From: Microlunatus capsulatus
GTDB taxonomy: Bacteria > Actinomycetota > Actinomycetes > Propionibacteriales > Propionibacteriaceae
Assembly: GCF_017876495.1 (NCBI RefSeq)
Contig: NZ_JAGIOB010000001.1
Coordinates: forward strand, 3,844,001 to 3,908,000
Reading direction: 5' to 3'
DNA: 64,000 bases
Positions 36,629 to 46,170 of the stretch are shown in pieces (position 1 is the stretch's first letter; every line of letters begins with the position of its first letter). The position numbers were made by a program, and so were the translations under genes. The notes beneath the pieces were generated by a model. That model did no database searches. It saw nothing but the letters and a program-made list of their open reading frames with translations, and was not told where the DNA came from.

Positions 36629-37573
36629 ATGAGCACGTCGGAGAGCACGAGCACGGGGGCCGGTCCGGCCGCACGGCCGACGCTGTCGGTCCTCATCCGG
36701 GTCCGCGGCGCGATGCCCAACCTGCGACCGGCCGAGCGCCGGGTCGCCGAGGCGGTGCTGGCTGACCCTGCGAAGGTGTCGGAGAGCTCGATCACCACCG
36801 TCGCCCGGCAGTGCCAGACCTCCGAGACGACGGTCCTGCGGTTCTGCCGCGCCCTCGGGCTGGCCGGCTACCCCGAGCTGCGGATCGCGCTGGCCCGCGC
36901 CGCCCAGTGGGAGGAGAGCGACCAGGCCGGCGGCAGCCCGGTCACGGGCGTCATCACCAAGACCGACACCCTCGCCGAGGTCGTCGCCAAGGTCACCCAC
37001 GCCGACGCCCGCTCGGTCGAGGACACGGGCGCGGCCCTGGACATCGGGGTCCTCGAGGCCGCCGTCACCGCCGTCGCGGCCGCCCGTCGCGTCGACGTCT
37101 ACGGCACCGGCGCCAGCGCCCTCGTGGGGCAGGACCTGCAGCTCAAGCTGCACCGGATCGGCCTGGTCTCCTTCCTCTGGTCCGAGCACCACCAGGCCCT
37201 CGCCTCGGCCGCCCTGCTCGGCGCCGGCGACGTGGCCATCGGCATCTCGCACACGGGGACGACCGCCGAGGTGGTCGACGCCCTCAAGGTCGCGCGCGAC
37301 CGCGGGGCCACGACCGTCGCCGTCACCAACTTCGCCGGCTCCCTCCTCGCCGAGCACGCCGAGCTGGTGCTCACCACCGCGGCGCGGGAGACGACCTTCC
37401 GCTCGGGGGCGATGTCCAGCCGGATCGCCCAGCTCGCCGTGGTCGACTGCCTGTTCAGCGGCGTCGCCCAGCGCTCCTACGACCAGGCGGTCGAGGCCCT
37501 CGAGAGCACCTACGTCGTCGTCCAGTCCCGGCGGGCCACCCGCCCGGGGACGGGTCCGCGCCCGCTCGGCTGA
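36629..37573 (+). CDS. MurR/RpiR family transcriptional regulator
   Basis: Encodes 314 residues from an ATG behind GGGGGAGCGAGG. The N-terminal RpiR helix-turn-helix (about 30-105) includes LRPAERRVAEAVLADPAKV and the recognition segment TSETTVLRFCRALGLAGYPELR. The C-terminal SIS domain (about 130-270) has VDVYGTGASALVGQDL and GISHTGTTAEVVDAL, which bind phosphosugars. It probably controls sugar-phosphate or amino-sugar use. No obvious target operon is next to it; an efflux gene follows after 93 bases. Confidence 0.9.
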   Translation: MSTSESTSTGAGPAARPTLSVLIRVRGAMPNLRPAERRVAEAVLADPAKVSESSITTVARQCQTSETTVLRFCRALGLAGYPELRIALARAAQWEESDQAGGSPVTGVITKTDTLAEVVAKVTHADARSVEDTGAALDIGVLEAAVTAVAAARRVDVYGTGASALVGQDLQLKLHRIGLVSFLWSEHHQALASAALLGAGDVAIGISHTGTTAEVVDALKVARDRGATTVAVTNFAGSLLAEHAELVLTTAARETTFRSGAMSSRIAQLAVVDCLFSGVAQRSYDQAVEALESTYVVVQSRRATRPGTGPRPLG

Positions 37574-37666
37574 GCGACCCGCGCCGCTCGGCCGGTCGCC
37601 CCGCGCCCCATCTCGGCGGACGGCCCGGCGGGCCCGCGGAGGCGACCCGGTGCCACAGTGGCGCTC

Positions 37667-38899
37667 GTGTCCCGCGACCCCGCCGCCCCGGCCCTCCGCT
37701 CGATCGTCGTGCTCGGGCTGCTGTCGACCTTCGGCCCGCTCTCCCTCGACCTCTACCTGCCCGCCCTGCCGGAGCTGGCCGACGACCTCGCCAGCACGCC
37801 GTCCGCCGCGCAGCTGACGATCACCGCCTGCCTGGTGGGGCTGGCCCTGGGCCAGCTCGTCGCGGGCCCGCTGTCGGACCGCTTCGGCCGCCGCCGGCCG
37901 CTGCTCGTGGGGCTGGTGGCCTACCTGCTCGCCTCGCTGGCCTGCGCCTTCGCGCCGTCGGTCACCGTGCTCGTCGTCCTCCGGCTGGTGCAGGGTCTGG
38001 CCGGCGCCGCCGGGCTGGTGGTCGCCCGCGCGGTGGCCCGCGACCTCTACGAGGGCCGGCGACTGGTGCTGTTCTTCTCACGGCTCACCCTGATCTCGGG
38101 CCTGGCGCCTGTCGTCGCGCCGGTGCTCGGCGGCCAGCTCAGCCGGGTGATGAGCTGGCGCGGGATCTTCGTCGTGCTGGCCGGGTTCGGCGCGCTGCTG
38201 CTGGTCGCGGGGCTGCTGCAGCGGGAGACGCTGCCGGCGGAGCGCCGCAGCACCGGCGGGCTGACCACCACGCTCCGCGGGTTCCGGGTGCTGCTGGGCG
38301 ACCGCTTCTTCGTCGGCGCGGCGCTCTCGGCCGGCCTGGCCGGGGCGTCGATGTTCGCCTACATCTCGGGGGCGACCTTCGTCCTGCAGCGCATCTACGG
38401 GATGTCGGCGCAGGGCTTCTCGCTGGTGTTCGGGCTGAACTCGGTCGGCATCATGGCGATGAGCCAGCTGGGGGCTCGGCTGAGCCGGCGCCGCCCGCCC
38501 GTCCAGGTGCTGGCCCTGGGGCTCGGTCTCAACCTGCTCGGCGCCGCCGCCCTCGCCACGACGGTGCTGCTCGGGCTCGGCCTGCCCTTCCTGGTGCCGT
38601 CGTTGTTCGTCATGGTCAGCGCGCTCGGCCTGGTGTTCCCGACCGCCACGGCGCTGGCGATGTCGGACTACCCCGAGCAGGCCGGGACCGCGTCCTCGCT
38701 GCTGGGGCTCGGCCAGTTCGTCTTCGGGGCGGTGGTCGCGCCGTTGGTCGGGATCGCCGGCGAGGAGACCGCGGTGCCGCTCGGCGTCGTCGCGGTCGTC
38801 GTCAGCGCGCTCGCGTCGCTGGCCTTCCTCACCCTGGTCCGGCCCGCGGTCCGGGCCCGGGCCGACGAGGTCCTGCCGGCGGCCCCGCCACCCGCCTGA
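37667..38899 (+). CDS. Bcr/CflA family MFS multidrug exporter
   Basis: Encodes 410 residues from the GTG at 37667; the GTG at 37658 would add three. Twelve helices are expected. The start LSLDLYLPALPELADDL is typical of Bcr/CflA. Motif A is GPLSDRFGRRRPL and motif C resembles ISGLAPVVAPVLGG. The family exports bicyclomycin, chloramphenicol and other compounds by proton antiport. It lies just three bases from the convergent DedA-type gene. Substrate is unknown. Confidence 0.9.
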   Translation: MSRDPAAPALRSIVVLGLLSTFGPLSLDLYLPALPELADDLASTPSAAQLTITACLVGLALGQLVAGPLSDRFGRRRPLLVGLVAYLLASLACAFAPSVTVLVVLRLVQGLAGAAGLVVARAVARDLYEGRRLVLFFSRLTLISGLAPVVAPVLGGQLSRVMSWRGIFVVLAGFGALLLVAGLLQRETLPAERRSTGGLTTTLRGFRVLLGDRFFVGAALSAGLAGASMFAYISGATFVLQRIYGMSAQGFSLVFGLNSVGIMAMSQLGARLSRRRPPVQVLALGLGLNLLGAAALATTVLLGLGLPFLVPSLFVMVSALGLVFPTATALAMSDYPEQAGTASSLLGLGQFVFGAVVAPLVGIAGEETAVPLGVVAVVVSALASLAFLTLVRPAVRARADEVLPAAPPPA

Positions 38900-38902
38900 G
38901 GC

Positions 38903-39685
38903 TCAGCCCTCGACGGCGGCCCGGCGCCGGCGCGCCTGCCGGACGCTGGTGACGACGACGCCCACCAGCAGCACGATCGAGAGGTACCAGGAGTACTGCG
39001 CGACGACCTCGACGACGTGCACCGCCGGGGCGCCGATGCTCCAGCCGAGCCAGATGAGCAGCCCGCGGGTGACGGCGGCGCTCAGCACGTCGATCAGCAG
39101 GAACTTCCGCAGGCTCATCCCCGCTGCCGCGACCGTGGCGTAGACGACCGCGCCGGGCAGCAGCGGGACGACGTAGCCCAGGGCGATGGCGGCCGGCCCG
39201 AACCGCCGCGCGAGCCGCTCCGCCCGGTCGGCGTTGCGGGCGGCGCGGGGCGAGCGGCCCGCGACCATCTCGATCAGGCCGCGGCCCCACAGCCGGCCGG
39301 CCCACCAGTAGATCCAGTCGAACTTGACGGCGCCGACCGTGCCCAGCAGCAGGCCCAGCGGCCAGAAGCCGACGCCGGTCGCGGCCAGCGCGCCGATGGT
39401 GACCGCCGAGACCCGGGAACCGCCCAGCGCGGCCAGCAGGTACGGGTTGGCGCCCAGCAGCACCGGGCGCAGCGGCAGCAGCACGAGGGCGTAGAGGCCG
39501 GTCAGGGAGAAGGCGACCCAGCAGCCCACGTCGGCCCGGCCCGGCCTGCCCTTCCAGGGCATCCGCGGGTCGTCCCACCACTCCCGGGGGGTCTCCTCGC
39601 CGTCGGCAGTGGCGTCGGCCTCCGCGGCGTCGGCCGCCCCGGGCTCGGGGGACGGCGGTGCGGTCTCGCGCTCGGGCTCGGGCAC
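38903..39685 (-). CDS. DedA/VTT family membrane protein
   Basis: Encodes 260 residues from a GTG; TACGGT (39692-39697, minus strand) lies six bases upstream, predicting a leaderless message. An acidic N-terminal tail of about 45 residues precedes several helices. The motif RRFGPAAIALGYVVPLLPGAVVYATVAAAGMSLRKFLLIDVL carries the arginine and proline residues of the reentrant VTT domain. DedA proteins act as proton-coupled lipid-carrier transporters or scramblases, including undecaprenyl phosphate flippases. The exact lipid is unknown. Confidence 0.78.
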   Translation of the reverse strand: MPEPERETAPPSPEPGAADAAEADATADGEETPREWWDDPRMPWKGRPGRADVGCWVAFSLTGLYALVLLPLRPVLLGANPYLLAALGGSRVSAVTIGALAATGVGFWPLGLLLGTVGAVKFDWIYWWAGRLWGRGLIEMVAGRSPRAARNADRAERLARRFGPAAIALGYVVPLLPGAVVYATVAAAGMSLRKFLLIDVLSAAVTRGLLIWLGWSIGAPAVHVVEVVAQYSWYLSIVLLVGVVVTSVRQARRRRAAVEG

Positions 39686-39731
39686 GCGCCCACCGTAGCG
39701 ACCGGCACCAGGGCGCGCTCCGCCCGCGGGC

Positions 39732-40181
39732 TCAGCCGCGCCGCTGGTAGGCCTCGCGCCAGGACGGGACGACGGGACGCCGGTCGAGCCGCATGCCGGC
39801 CTCGGCCGGGGTGCGGTCGGCCTTGACGTTGTTGCAGCGGGTGCAGGCGGCGACGGTGTTGAGCCAGGTGTTCTGCCCGCCGCGGGAGACCGGCAGCAGG
39901 TGGTCGACGGTGTCGGCCGCGGTGCCGCAGTAGGCGCAGCGGTGCAGGTCGCGGCGGAGCACCCCGCGCTTGGACCAGGCGGGGTTGCGGGCGTAGAGGA
40001 ACGTGGTGCGGACGTAGCGGAGGAGCCGCAGCACCACCGGCCACGGGTAGGGGCCGATCGAGTGCCCGTCGCGGGCCTCCTCGACGATGGCGACCTCGCG
40101 GACCAGCATCTTGATCGCGTGCTGGACGGAGACGGTGTGCAGCGCGGTGTTGTCGGTGTTGAGCACGATGACCCCGGACAA
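39732..40181 (-). CDS. HNH endonuclease-like protein
   Basis: Encodes 149 residues from a TTG with GAGGAGGT five bases upstream, which decides the start. Zinc ligands C82 and C85 (RCAYCG) and C113 and C116 (CTRC) frame the HNH core: H94 in VDHLLPVSRGG, N107 or N118 and the late NNVKADRTP. It is conserved in actinobacteria as a free-standing gene with no phage or toxin context. A role in repair or modified-DNA cleavage is possible; here it is divergent from the SOS mutasome. Confidence 0.88.
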   Translation of the reverse strand: MSGVIVLNTDNTALHTVSVQHAIKMLVREVAIVEEARDGHSIGPYPWPVVLRLLRYVRTTFLYARNPAWSKRGVLRRDLHRCAYCGTAADTVDHLLPVSRGGQNTWLNTVAACTRCNNVKADRTPAEAGMRLDRRPVVPSWREAYQRRG

Positions 40182-40360
40182 GCCGCACCTCCTCAGCTCC
40201 CCGCCACCCGGGAGCCGGCCCCTCGACCGGCCCGACCAGGGTGCACGAGGACGACGATGTCGTCACCAGGATTATGGCCGCCCGGTCAAGGCCCCGCCGG
40301 AGCCCCGTTACCCTGGCCCGGCGGGTCGGGCTCGACCTCCACCTCCGGGTGAGACCGCGG

Positions 40361-40389
40361 TTGACGTGTTCGAACACGTGTTCGATTAT
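40361..40389 (+). promoter_or_regulatory. Promoter of the mutasome operon
   Basis: TTGACG (40361-40366) and GATTAT (40384-40389) are 17 bases apart, and the -10 ends six bases before the GTG at 40396, so the message should be leaderless. The SOS box covers the spacer and reaches the first bases of the -10. Confidence 0.75.
40370..40385. promoter_or_regulatory. Perfect LexA (SOS) box
   Basis: TCGAACACGTGTTCGA is a perfect palindrome matching the Gram-positive SOS consensus TCGAAC-N4-GTTCGA. It overlaps the promoter of imuA'-imuB-dnaE2, so LexA should block transcription until DNA damage. Confidence 0.93.
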
Positions 40390-40395
40390 GGACGG

Positions 40396-41061
40396 GTGAC
40401 CGCACTCCCCGCCGCCGACCGCATCCAGGAGCTGCAGCAGCGCGTCCAGCGGATGCAGGGGGCCGGGGTCACCCGGACGCTGGACAGCCTGCCCGCGCTC
40501 GGCGAGGTGCTGCGGCTGCGCACCGGGGGCGCCTACGCCGTCGACAGCCCCAGCCTCGCCCTGGCCCTGATGGCCGGCCCGTCGCAGGCCGGGGAGTGGT
40601 GCGCCGTCGTCGGGGTGCCCGAGCTGGGGCTCGAGGCCGCCGCCGGCTTCGGGGTCGCGCTGGAGCGGACCATCGTCGTGCCCTCGCCCGGCGAGCACTG
40701 GCTGAGCGTGACCGCGGGCCTCGCCGACGTCGTCTCGGTGGTGCTGGTGCGGCCCGCGTCCCCGGTCAGCGAGCACCAGGCGGAGCGGCTGCGCGCCCGG
40801 CTCCGGCAGAAGGACGCCGCGCTGATCTGCTGGGGCTCCTGGCCGCGCTCGGACGCCACGGTCTCGGTGCTCACCTCCTCCTGGACGGGGCTGGGCCAGG
40901 GCCACGGCCACCTGCAGGGCCGCTCGGTGGAGGTGGGGGTCCGCCGGGGCGGGGCGCCCGTGCGGCGGACGTCGCTCTGGCTGCCCGGCGTCGACGCCCG
41001 GGTGAGCGCGGCCGGGCCGGCCGTCCAGCGGGCCCCGCTGACCGCGGTGCGGGCGGGCTGA
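40396..41061 (+). CDS. imuA': ImuA'-like RecA-fold accessory protein of the mutasome
   Basis: Encodes 221 residues from the leaderless GTG. It begins with a helix (RIQELQQRVQRMQG) and continues with a degraded RecA-like fold (EVLRLRTGGAYAVDSPSLALALMAGPSQAGEWCAVVG). It lacks a Walker A motif, as expected for ImuA'. The protein aids ImuB and DnaE2 in error-prone bypass. One base separates it from imuB. Assignment relies on fold hints plus its place at the head of the cassette. Confidence 0.78.
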   Translation: MTALPAADRIQELQQRVQRMQGAGVTRTLDSLPALGEVLRLRTGGAYAVDSPSLALALMAGPSQAGEWCAVVGVPELGLEAAAGFGVALERTIVVPSPGEHWLSVTAGLADVVSVVLVRPASPVSEHQAERLRARLRQKDAALICWGSWPRSDATVSVLTSSWTGLGQGHGHLQGRSVEVGVRRGGAPVRRTSLWLPGVDARVSAAGPAVQRAPLTAVRAG

Positions 41062-41062
41062 G

Positions 41063-42673
41063 ATGGCGGCGCTGGTGGAGCGGGGGCCGGTCGGGCGCGT
41101 GGCCGGGCCGGAGGCGGCCGGGCGGTCGTCGGGCGCGGGGGAGACGGGTCCGGGCGGGCGGCGGGTGATGGTCGTCTGGTGCCCCGACTGGCCGGTGGTG
41201 GCGGCGGCCCTGCAGCACGAGCTGTCGCTGGACGCCCCGCTCGCCGTCGTCGAGCGCGGGGAGGTGTTCGCCTGCTCCGCCGCGGCCCGGGCCGAGGGGG
41301 TCAAGCGCGGGATGCGACGCCGCGACGCCTCCGCCCGCTGCCCCGAGCTCGTCGTGGTGGACCGGGTCCCCGAGGTGGAGACCCGCAGCTTCGACGCGGT
41401 GCTGGCCGCGGTGGAGGAGGTCAGCGCCGGCGTCGCCCCGGTCAAGCCCGGCCTGTGCGCGCTGTCGGTGCCCAGTCGCTTCTACGGCGGCGAGGCGGCG
41501 GCCGCGGCGGCCGTGGCCGAGCACCTCGTCGCGCTGGGGGTCTGGGACTGCCGGACGGGGGTGGCCGACGGCATCTTCGCCGCCGAGCAGGCCGCGCGCC
41601 GGGCCGCCACCCAGGACTGCACCGTGGTGCCGGCCGGCGGCTCGGCCGCGTTCCTGGCCCCGCTGCCCGTCGGGGCGCTCGAGGACGCCGAGCTGGTCAG
41701 CCTGCTGCGCCGGCTGGGGCTGCGGACGCTCGGCGACTTCGCCGCCCTCCCGGCGCGCGACGTGCTGACCCGGTTCGGCTCGTCGGGCGCCCGGCTGCAC
41801 CGGCTGGCCCGCGGGGTGGACGACCGGGCGGCGGTCTCCCGGCAGGTGCCGCCCGAGCTGGAGCAGCGGGTGGCCTTCGAGCCGCCGCTGGAGACCATCG
41901 AGCCGATCACCTTCTCCAGCCGGCGGACCGCCGAGCGGACGGTGACCGAGCTGGCCCGGCACGGCCTGGTCTGCACCGAGGTGCGGGTCGTGGTCACCAC
42001 CGAGGGCGGCTGGAGCGGCTCGCGGGTCTGGCTGCACGCGCGCTGGTTCAGCACCGCCGACCTGGTGGACCGGCTCTACTGGCAGCTGCAGGGCGACCCG
42101 GCGCCCGACCCGGTCTGCGAGGTGCGGTTCGTCCCCGAGACGGTGGAGTCCAGCGCGGACCACGGGGACGGGCTGTGGGGCAGCGCCGCCGACGAGCGGG
42201 TGGAGCGCGGGGTCGCGCGGCTGCAGGGGATGCTCGGCCCGGAGGAGGTGCTGGCCCCCGCCGTCCAGGGCGGTCGGGGACCGCGGGAGCGGCAGTCGCT
42301 CACGCCGTGGGGGGAGCGCGCCACCTCCTCCCGGCCGGCGGGGCTGCCCTGGCCGGGCTCCATCCCGCCGCCCGCCCCGGCCCGGGTGTTCCCCGAACCC
42401 CAGCCCGCCCTGGTCACCGGGACCGACGGGCGCCCGGTCGCGGTGACCGAGCGGGGGCTCGTCACCGGGGACCCGGTGCTGTTCACCGTCGAGCGGATGT
42501 CCCCGCCCACCCGGGTGCAGGCGTGGGCCGGGCCGTGGCCGGTCGACGAGCTGTGGTGGGACCCGGCCCAGGCCCGGCGGGTGGCCCGGTTCCAGGTCGT
42601 CGGGGTGGACGGCAGCGCGTGGCTGCTGGTCGTCGAGGACGGCCGCTGGTGGTGCGAGGCCCGCTATGACTAG
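41063..42673 (+). CDS. imuB: ImuB, catalytically inactive Y-family polymerase homologue
   Basis: Encodes 536 residues from an ATG; the Y-family region starts near residue 35 (RRVMVVWCPDWPVVAAALQ). The usual catalytic acidic residues are replaced: WCPDW instead of a metal-binding DxD, and SAGVAPVKPGLCAL where active enzymes have SxDE. ImuB therefore acts as a scaffold linking DnaE2 to the beta clamp. The HhH region (RRLGLRTLGDFAALPARDVLTRFG) and little finger are present. The 34-residue leader is low-complexity, and the true start could be a GTG just before the fold. Confidence 0.9.
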   Translation: MAALVERGPVGRVAGPEAAGRSSGAGETGPGGRRVMVVWCPDWPVVAAALQHELSLDAPLAVVERGEVFACSAAARAEGVKRGMRRRDASARCPELVVVDRVPEVETRSFDAVLAAVEEVSAGVAPVKPGLCALSVPSRFYGGEAAAAAAVAEHLVALGVWDCRTGVADGIFAAEQAARRAATQDCTVVPAGGSAAFLAPLPVGALEDAELVSLLRRLGLRTLGDFAALPARDVLTRFGSSGARLHRLARGVDDRAAVSRQVPPELEQRVAFEPPLETIEPITFSSRRTAERTVTELARHGLVCTEVRVVVTTEGGWSGSRVWLHARWFSTADLVDRLYWQLQGDPAPDPVCEVRFVPETVESSADHGDGLWGSAADERVERGVARLQGMLGPEEVLAPAVQGGRGPRERQSLTPWGERATSSRPAGLPWPGSIPPPAPARVFPEPQPALVTGTDGRPVAVTERGLVTGDPVLFTVERMSPPTRVQAWAGPWPVDELWWDPAQARRVARFQVVGVDGSAWLLVVEDGRWWCEARYD

Positions 42674-42685
42674 CGGCGGTGCGCG

Positions 42686-45600
42686 GTGAGCTGGGACAAC
42701 CCGCCGCTGCCCTGGGCCGAGCTGGAGCGCCGGCTGTCGGACCGGGCGCCGTCCGCCCCGCGCCCGGACGGGCCCCCGGCCCCGGGCGGGCCGGGGGAGC
42801 GGCCCTTCGCCCGGGCCGTCTCGCCGGACAACCCCACCGACGACTCCGCGCCGGGCTACAAGCGCAAGCGCGCGGCCTACGAGCCGACGGGCGCCGATGT
42901 CCGGCGGCCGTCCGGACCGGTCGTGCCCTACGCCGAGCTGCACTGCCACAGCAACTTCAGCTTCCTCGACGGCACCGCCGACCCGGAGACCCTCGTCGAG
43001 GAGGCGGTCCGGCTGGGGCTGGACACCCTGGCGCTCACCGACCACGACGGCCTCTACGGGGCCGCCCGGTTCGCCGAGGCGGCGAGCGCCCACGACCTGC
43101 GCACCGTCTACGGCGCCGAGCTGTCGCTGGGCCTGACCACGCCGCAGAACGGCGTCGCCGACCCCGAGGGCGGGCACCTGCTGGTGCTCGCCGCCGGGGT
43201 CCCGGGCTACCACAGGCTGGCCGCGGCGATCACCGAGGCCCAGCTGCGCGGCGGGGAGAAGGGCCGGCCGCGCTACGACCTGGAGGAGCTCGGCGCCGCG
43301 GCCGGCGGGGAGTGGCTGGTGCTCACCGGCTGCCGCAAGGGTGCGGTGCGCTCGGCGCTGGCCCGGGGCGGCACCGAGGCGGCAGCCGTGGAGCTGGACC
43401 GGCTGACGGCCCTGTTCGGGCACAGCCAGGTGGTGGTGGAGCTGACCGACTCCGGCCTGCCCACCGACTCCGGGGTCAACGACGCGCTGGCCGCGCTGGC
43501 CGCCGACCACGGCCTGCGCACCGTGGCCACCGGCAACGTGCACGCCGCCACCCCGGCCGAGCACCGGCTGGGGGCGGCGATGGCCGCGGTCCGGGCCCGC
43601 CGCAGCCTGACCGAGATGGACGGCTGGCTGCCGCCGCCGGGGACGCACCTGCGCTCGGGGGAGGAGATGCAGCAGCGCTTCGCCCGCTACCCGGGCGCGG
43701 TGGCCACCAGCACGGCGCTGGCCGACGAGCTTGCCTTCGCGCTGCGGCTGGCCAAGCCGCGGCTGCCGAAGCAGCAGGTGCCGCCCGGGCACACCCCGAT
43801 CAGCTGGCTGCGGGAGCTGTCCCGGCGCGGGGCCGACGAGCGCTACGGGAGCAACCGGGCGGTCGCGGAGGAGCGGCTGCAGCGCGAGCTGGCGGTGATC
43901 GAGGAGAAGGACTTCCCCGGCTACTTCCTCATCGTCCACGACGCCGTGGCGTTCGCCCGCGAGCGCGGCATCCTCTGCCAGGGCCGCGGCTCGGCGGCCA
44001 ACTCGGTGGTCTGCTACGTCCTCGGCGTCACCGCCGTCGACCCCATCAAGTACCAGCTGCCGTTCGAGCGGTTCCTCTCCCTGACCCGCGACGAGGAGCC
44101 CGACATCGACGTCGACTTCGACTCCGACCGGCGCGAGGAGGTGATCCAGGAGGTCTACCGCCGCTACGGCCGGCGCAACGCGGCGCAGGTGGCGAACGTC
44201 ATCAGCTACCGCCCCAAGTCGGCCGTCCGCGACATGGCCAAGGCCCTCGGCTACTCCACCGGGCAGCAGGACGCGTGGTCCAAGCAGATCGACGCCTTCG
44301 GGTCGATGCCGCTCGACGACGACCACTCCATCCCCGCCCCCGTCATCGACCTGGCCGACCAGCTGCTGCGCGCACCCCGGCACCTCGGCATCCACTCCGG
44401 CGGGATGGTGCTCACCGACCGCCCGGTGGGGGAGGTCTGCCCGATCGAGCCGGGCCGGATGGAGGACCGCACCGTCCTGCAGTGGGACAAGGACAGCTGC
44501 GCCTGGATGGGCCTGGTGAAGTTCGACTTCCTCGGCCTCGGCATCCTCAGCGCCATCCAGCACAGCTTCGACGTCGTCGCCGAGCGGGTGGGGGAGCGCT
44601 GGACGCTCGACACCATGCCCAAGGAGGAGGCCGGCGTCTTCGACATGCTCTGCCGGGCCGACTCCATCGGCGTCTTCCAGGTCGAGAGCCGCGCCCAGAT
44701 CGGGACGCTGCCCCGGCTGCAGCCGCGCCGCTTCTACGACCTGGTGATCGAGATCGCGCTGATCCGCCCCGGACCCATCCAGGGCGGGGCGGTGCACCCC
44801 TACATCCGGCGGGCCACGGGCAAGGAGGAGGTCAGCTACCTGCACCCCAAGCTGGAGCCGGTGCTGCAGCGCACCCTCGGGGTCCCGCTGTTCCAGGAGC
44901 AGCTGATGCAGATCGCGATGGCCGTGGGGGAGTGCTCCGGGGACGACGCCGACCTGCTGCGCCGGGCGATGGGCTCCAAGCGCGGGGTGGAGAAGATCGA
45001 GCGGCTGCGCGAGAAGCTCTACGCCGGGATGGCCTCGAACGGCATCACCGGCGCCGTGGCCGACGAGATCTACGCCAAGATCCAGGCCTTCGCCAACTTC
45101 GGCTTCGCCGAGAGCCACGCCATCAGCTTCGCCCTGCTGGTCTACGCCTCGGCCTGGCTCAAGCTGCACCACCCGGGCGCCTTCCTCGCCGGCCTGCTGC
45201 GGGCCCAGCCGATGGGCTTCTACTCCCCGCAGTCGCTGGTGGGCGACGCCCGCCGTCACGGGGTGGAGGTCCGCCGGCCCGACGTGCTGCTCTCCGGCGT
45301 CGACGCCGACCTCGAGCCGGTCGGGCCCGGCCGGTCCGGGCCGACGGGGTCCGACCGCTGCCGGGACCGCGACCAGGACCCGGTGGGCCGGTTCGTCCGC
45401 GGCGCCCCCGACCGCAGCCACGAGCACCGCCGCGACGGCCACTTCGCCGTCCGGCTGGGACTGGTCGCGGTGCAGGGGCTGGGCCGCGACGTCGCCGAGC
45501 GGCTGGTCGCCGAGCGGGAGCGGGCCCCGTTCACCAGCCAGAACGACGTGGTCCGGAGGGCCGGGCTCAGCGTCGCCCAGACCGAGGCGCTGGCCACCGC

Positions 45601-46162
45601 CGGCGCGTTCGACGGCTTCGGCCTCTCCCGGCGGCAGGCGCTGTGGAACGCCGGCTACGCCGACGACCTGGGCACCCTGCCCGGCTCGGCGATCGACGCG
45701 GCCCCGCCCGCGCTGCCGGGGATGAGCCCGGTCGAGCTGACGCTGGCCGACCTCTGGTCCACCCAGATCTCACCCGACGACCACCCGGTGGGCCACCTCC
45801 GCCCGGTGCTGGACGAGCAGGGGATCGTGCCGATCAGCGGGCTGGGCCCGGGCGACGACGGCCGACGGCTGCGGGTCGCCGGTCTGGTCACCCACCGGCA
45901 GCGGCCGGGCACCGCCGGGGGCATCACCTTCCTCAACCTCGAGGACGAGACGGGGATGCTCAACATCGTCTGCGCCGAGCCGATGTGGCGGGCCTTCCGC
46001 CGGGTCGGCCGCAACGCCAACGCCATGGTCATCCGGGGCCGGGTCGAGCACAGCGAGGGCGTGACCAACCTCGTCGCCGACAAGCTGGAGCCGCTGGGCG
46101 CCGTCTTCCCCGCGGCGCACGGCACGCTGCCCAGCCGGCACCCGTCCCGGGACTTCCGGTGA
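42686..46162 (+). CDS. dnaE2: Error-prone DNA polymerase DnaE2 (ImuC)
   Basis: Encodes 1158 residues from a GTG. A disordered leader of about 80 residues precedes the PHP domain (ELHCHSNFSFLDG, H86 and H88; LALTDHDGLYG). The polymerase active site PDIDVDFDSDRR has D473, D475 and D477. The finger region (PYIRRATGKEEVSYLHP), helix-hairpin-helix and C-terminal OB domain (LRVAGLVTHRQRPGTAGGITFLNLEDETG) follow. It performs damage-induced translesion synthesis with ImuB. An arginine- and aspartate-rich insertion near residue 885-910 (DRCRDRDQDPVG) is not usual for the family. Confidence 0.96.
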   Translation: MSWDNPPLPWAELERRLSDRAPSAPRPDGPPAPGGPGERPFARAVSPDNPTDDSAPGYKRKRAAYEPTGADVRRPSGPVVPYAELHCHSNFSFLDGTADPETLVEEAVRLGLDTLALTDHDGLYGAARFAEAASAHDLRTVYGAELSLGLTTPQNGVADPEGGHLLVLAAGVPGYHRLAAAITEAQLRGGEKGRPRYDLEELGAAAGGEWLVLTGCRKGAVRSALARGGTEAAAVELDRLTALFGHSQVVVELTDSGLPTDSGVNDALAALAADHGLRTVATGNVHAATPAEHRLGAAMAAVRARRSLTEMDGWLPPPGTHLRSGEEMQQRFARYPGAVATSTALADELAFALRLAKPRLPKQQVPPGHTPISWLRELSRRGADERYGSNRAVAEERLQRELAVIEEKDFPGYFLIVHDAVAFARERGILCQGRGSAANSVVCYVLGVTAVDPIKYQLPFERFLSLTRDEEPDIDVDFDSDRREEVIQEVYRRYGRRNAAQVANVISYRPKSAVRDMAKALGYSTGQQDAWSKQIDAFGSMPLDDDHSIPAPVIDLADQLLRAPRHLGIHSGGMVLTDRPVGEVCPIEPGRMEDRTVLQWDKDSCAWMGLVKFDFLGLGILSAIQHSFDVVAERVGERWTLDTMPKEEAGVFDMLCRADSIGVFQVESRAQIGTLPRLQPRRFYDLVIEIALIRPGPIQGGAVHPYIRRATGKEEVSYLHPKLEPVLQRTLGVPLFQEQLMQIAMAVGECSGDDADLLRRAMGSKRGVEKIERLREKLYAGMASNGITGAVADEIYAKIQAFANFGFAESHAISFALLVYASAWLKLHHPGAFLAGLLRAQPMGFYSPQSLVGDARRHGVEVRRPDVLLSGVDADLEPVGPGRSGPTGSDRCRDRDQDPVGRFVRGAPDRSHEHRRDGHFAVRLGLVAVQGLGRDVAERLVAERERAPFTSQNDVVRRAGLSVAQTEALATAGAFDGFGLSRRQALWNAGYADDLGTLPGSAIDAAPPALPGMSPVELTLADLWSTQISPDDHPVGHLRPVLDEQGIVPISGLGPGDDGRRLRVAGLVTHRQRPGTAGGITFLNLEDETGMLNIVCAEPMWRAFRRVGRNANAMVIRGRVEHSEGVTNLVADKLEPLGAVFPAAHGTLPSRHPSRDFR

Positions 46163-46170
46163 GCGCCTGC

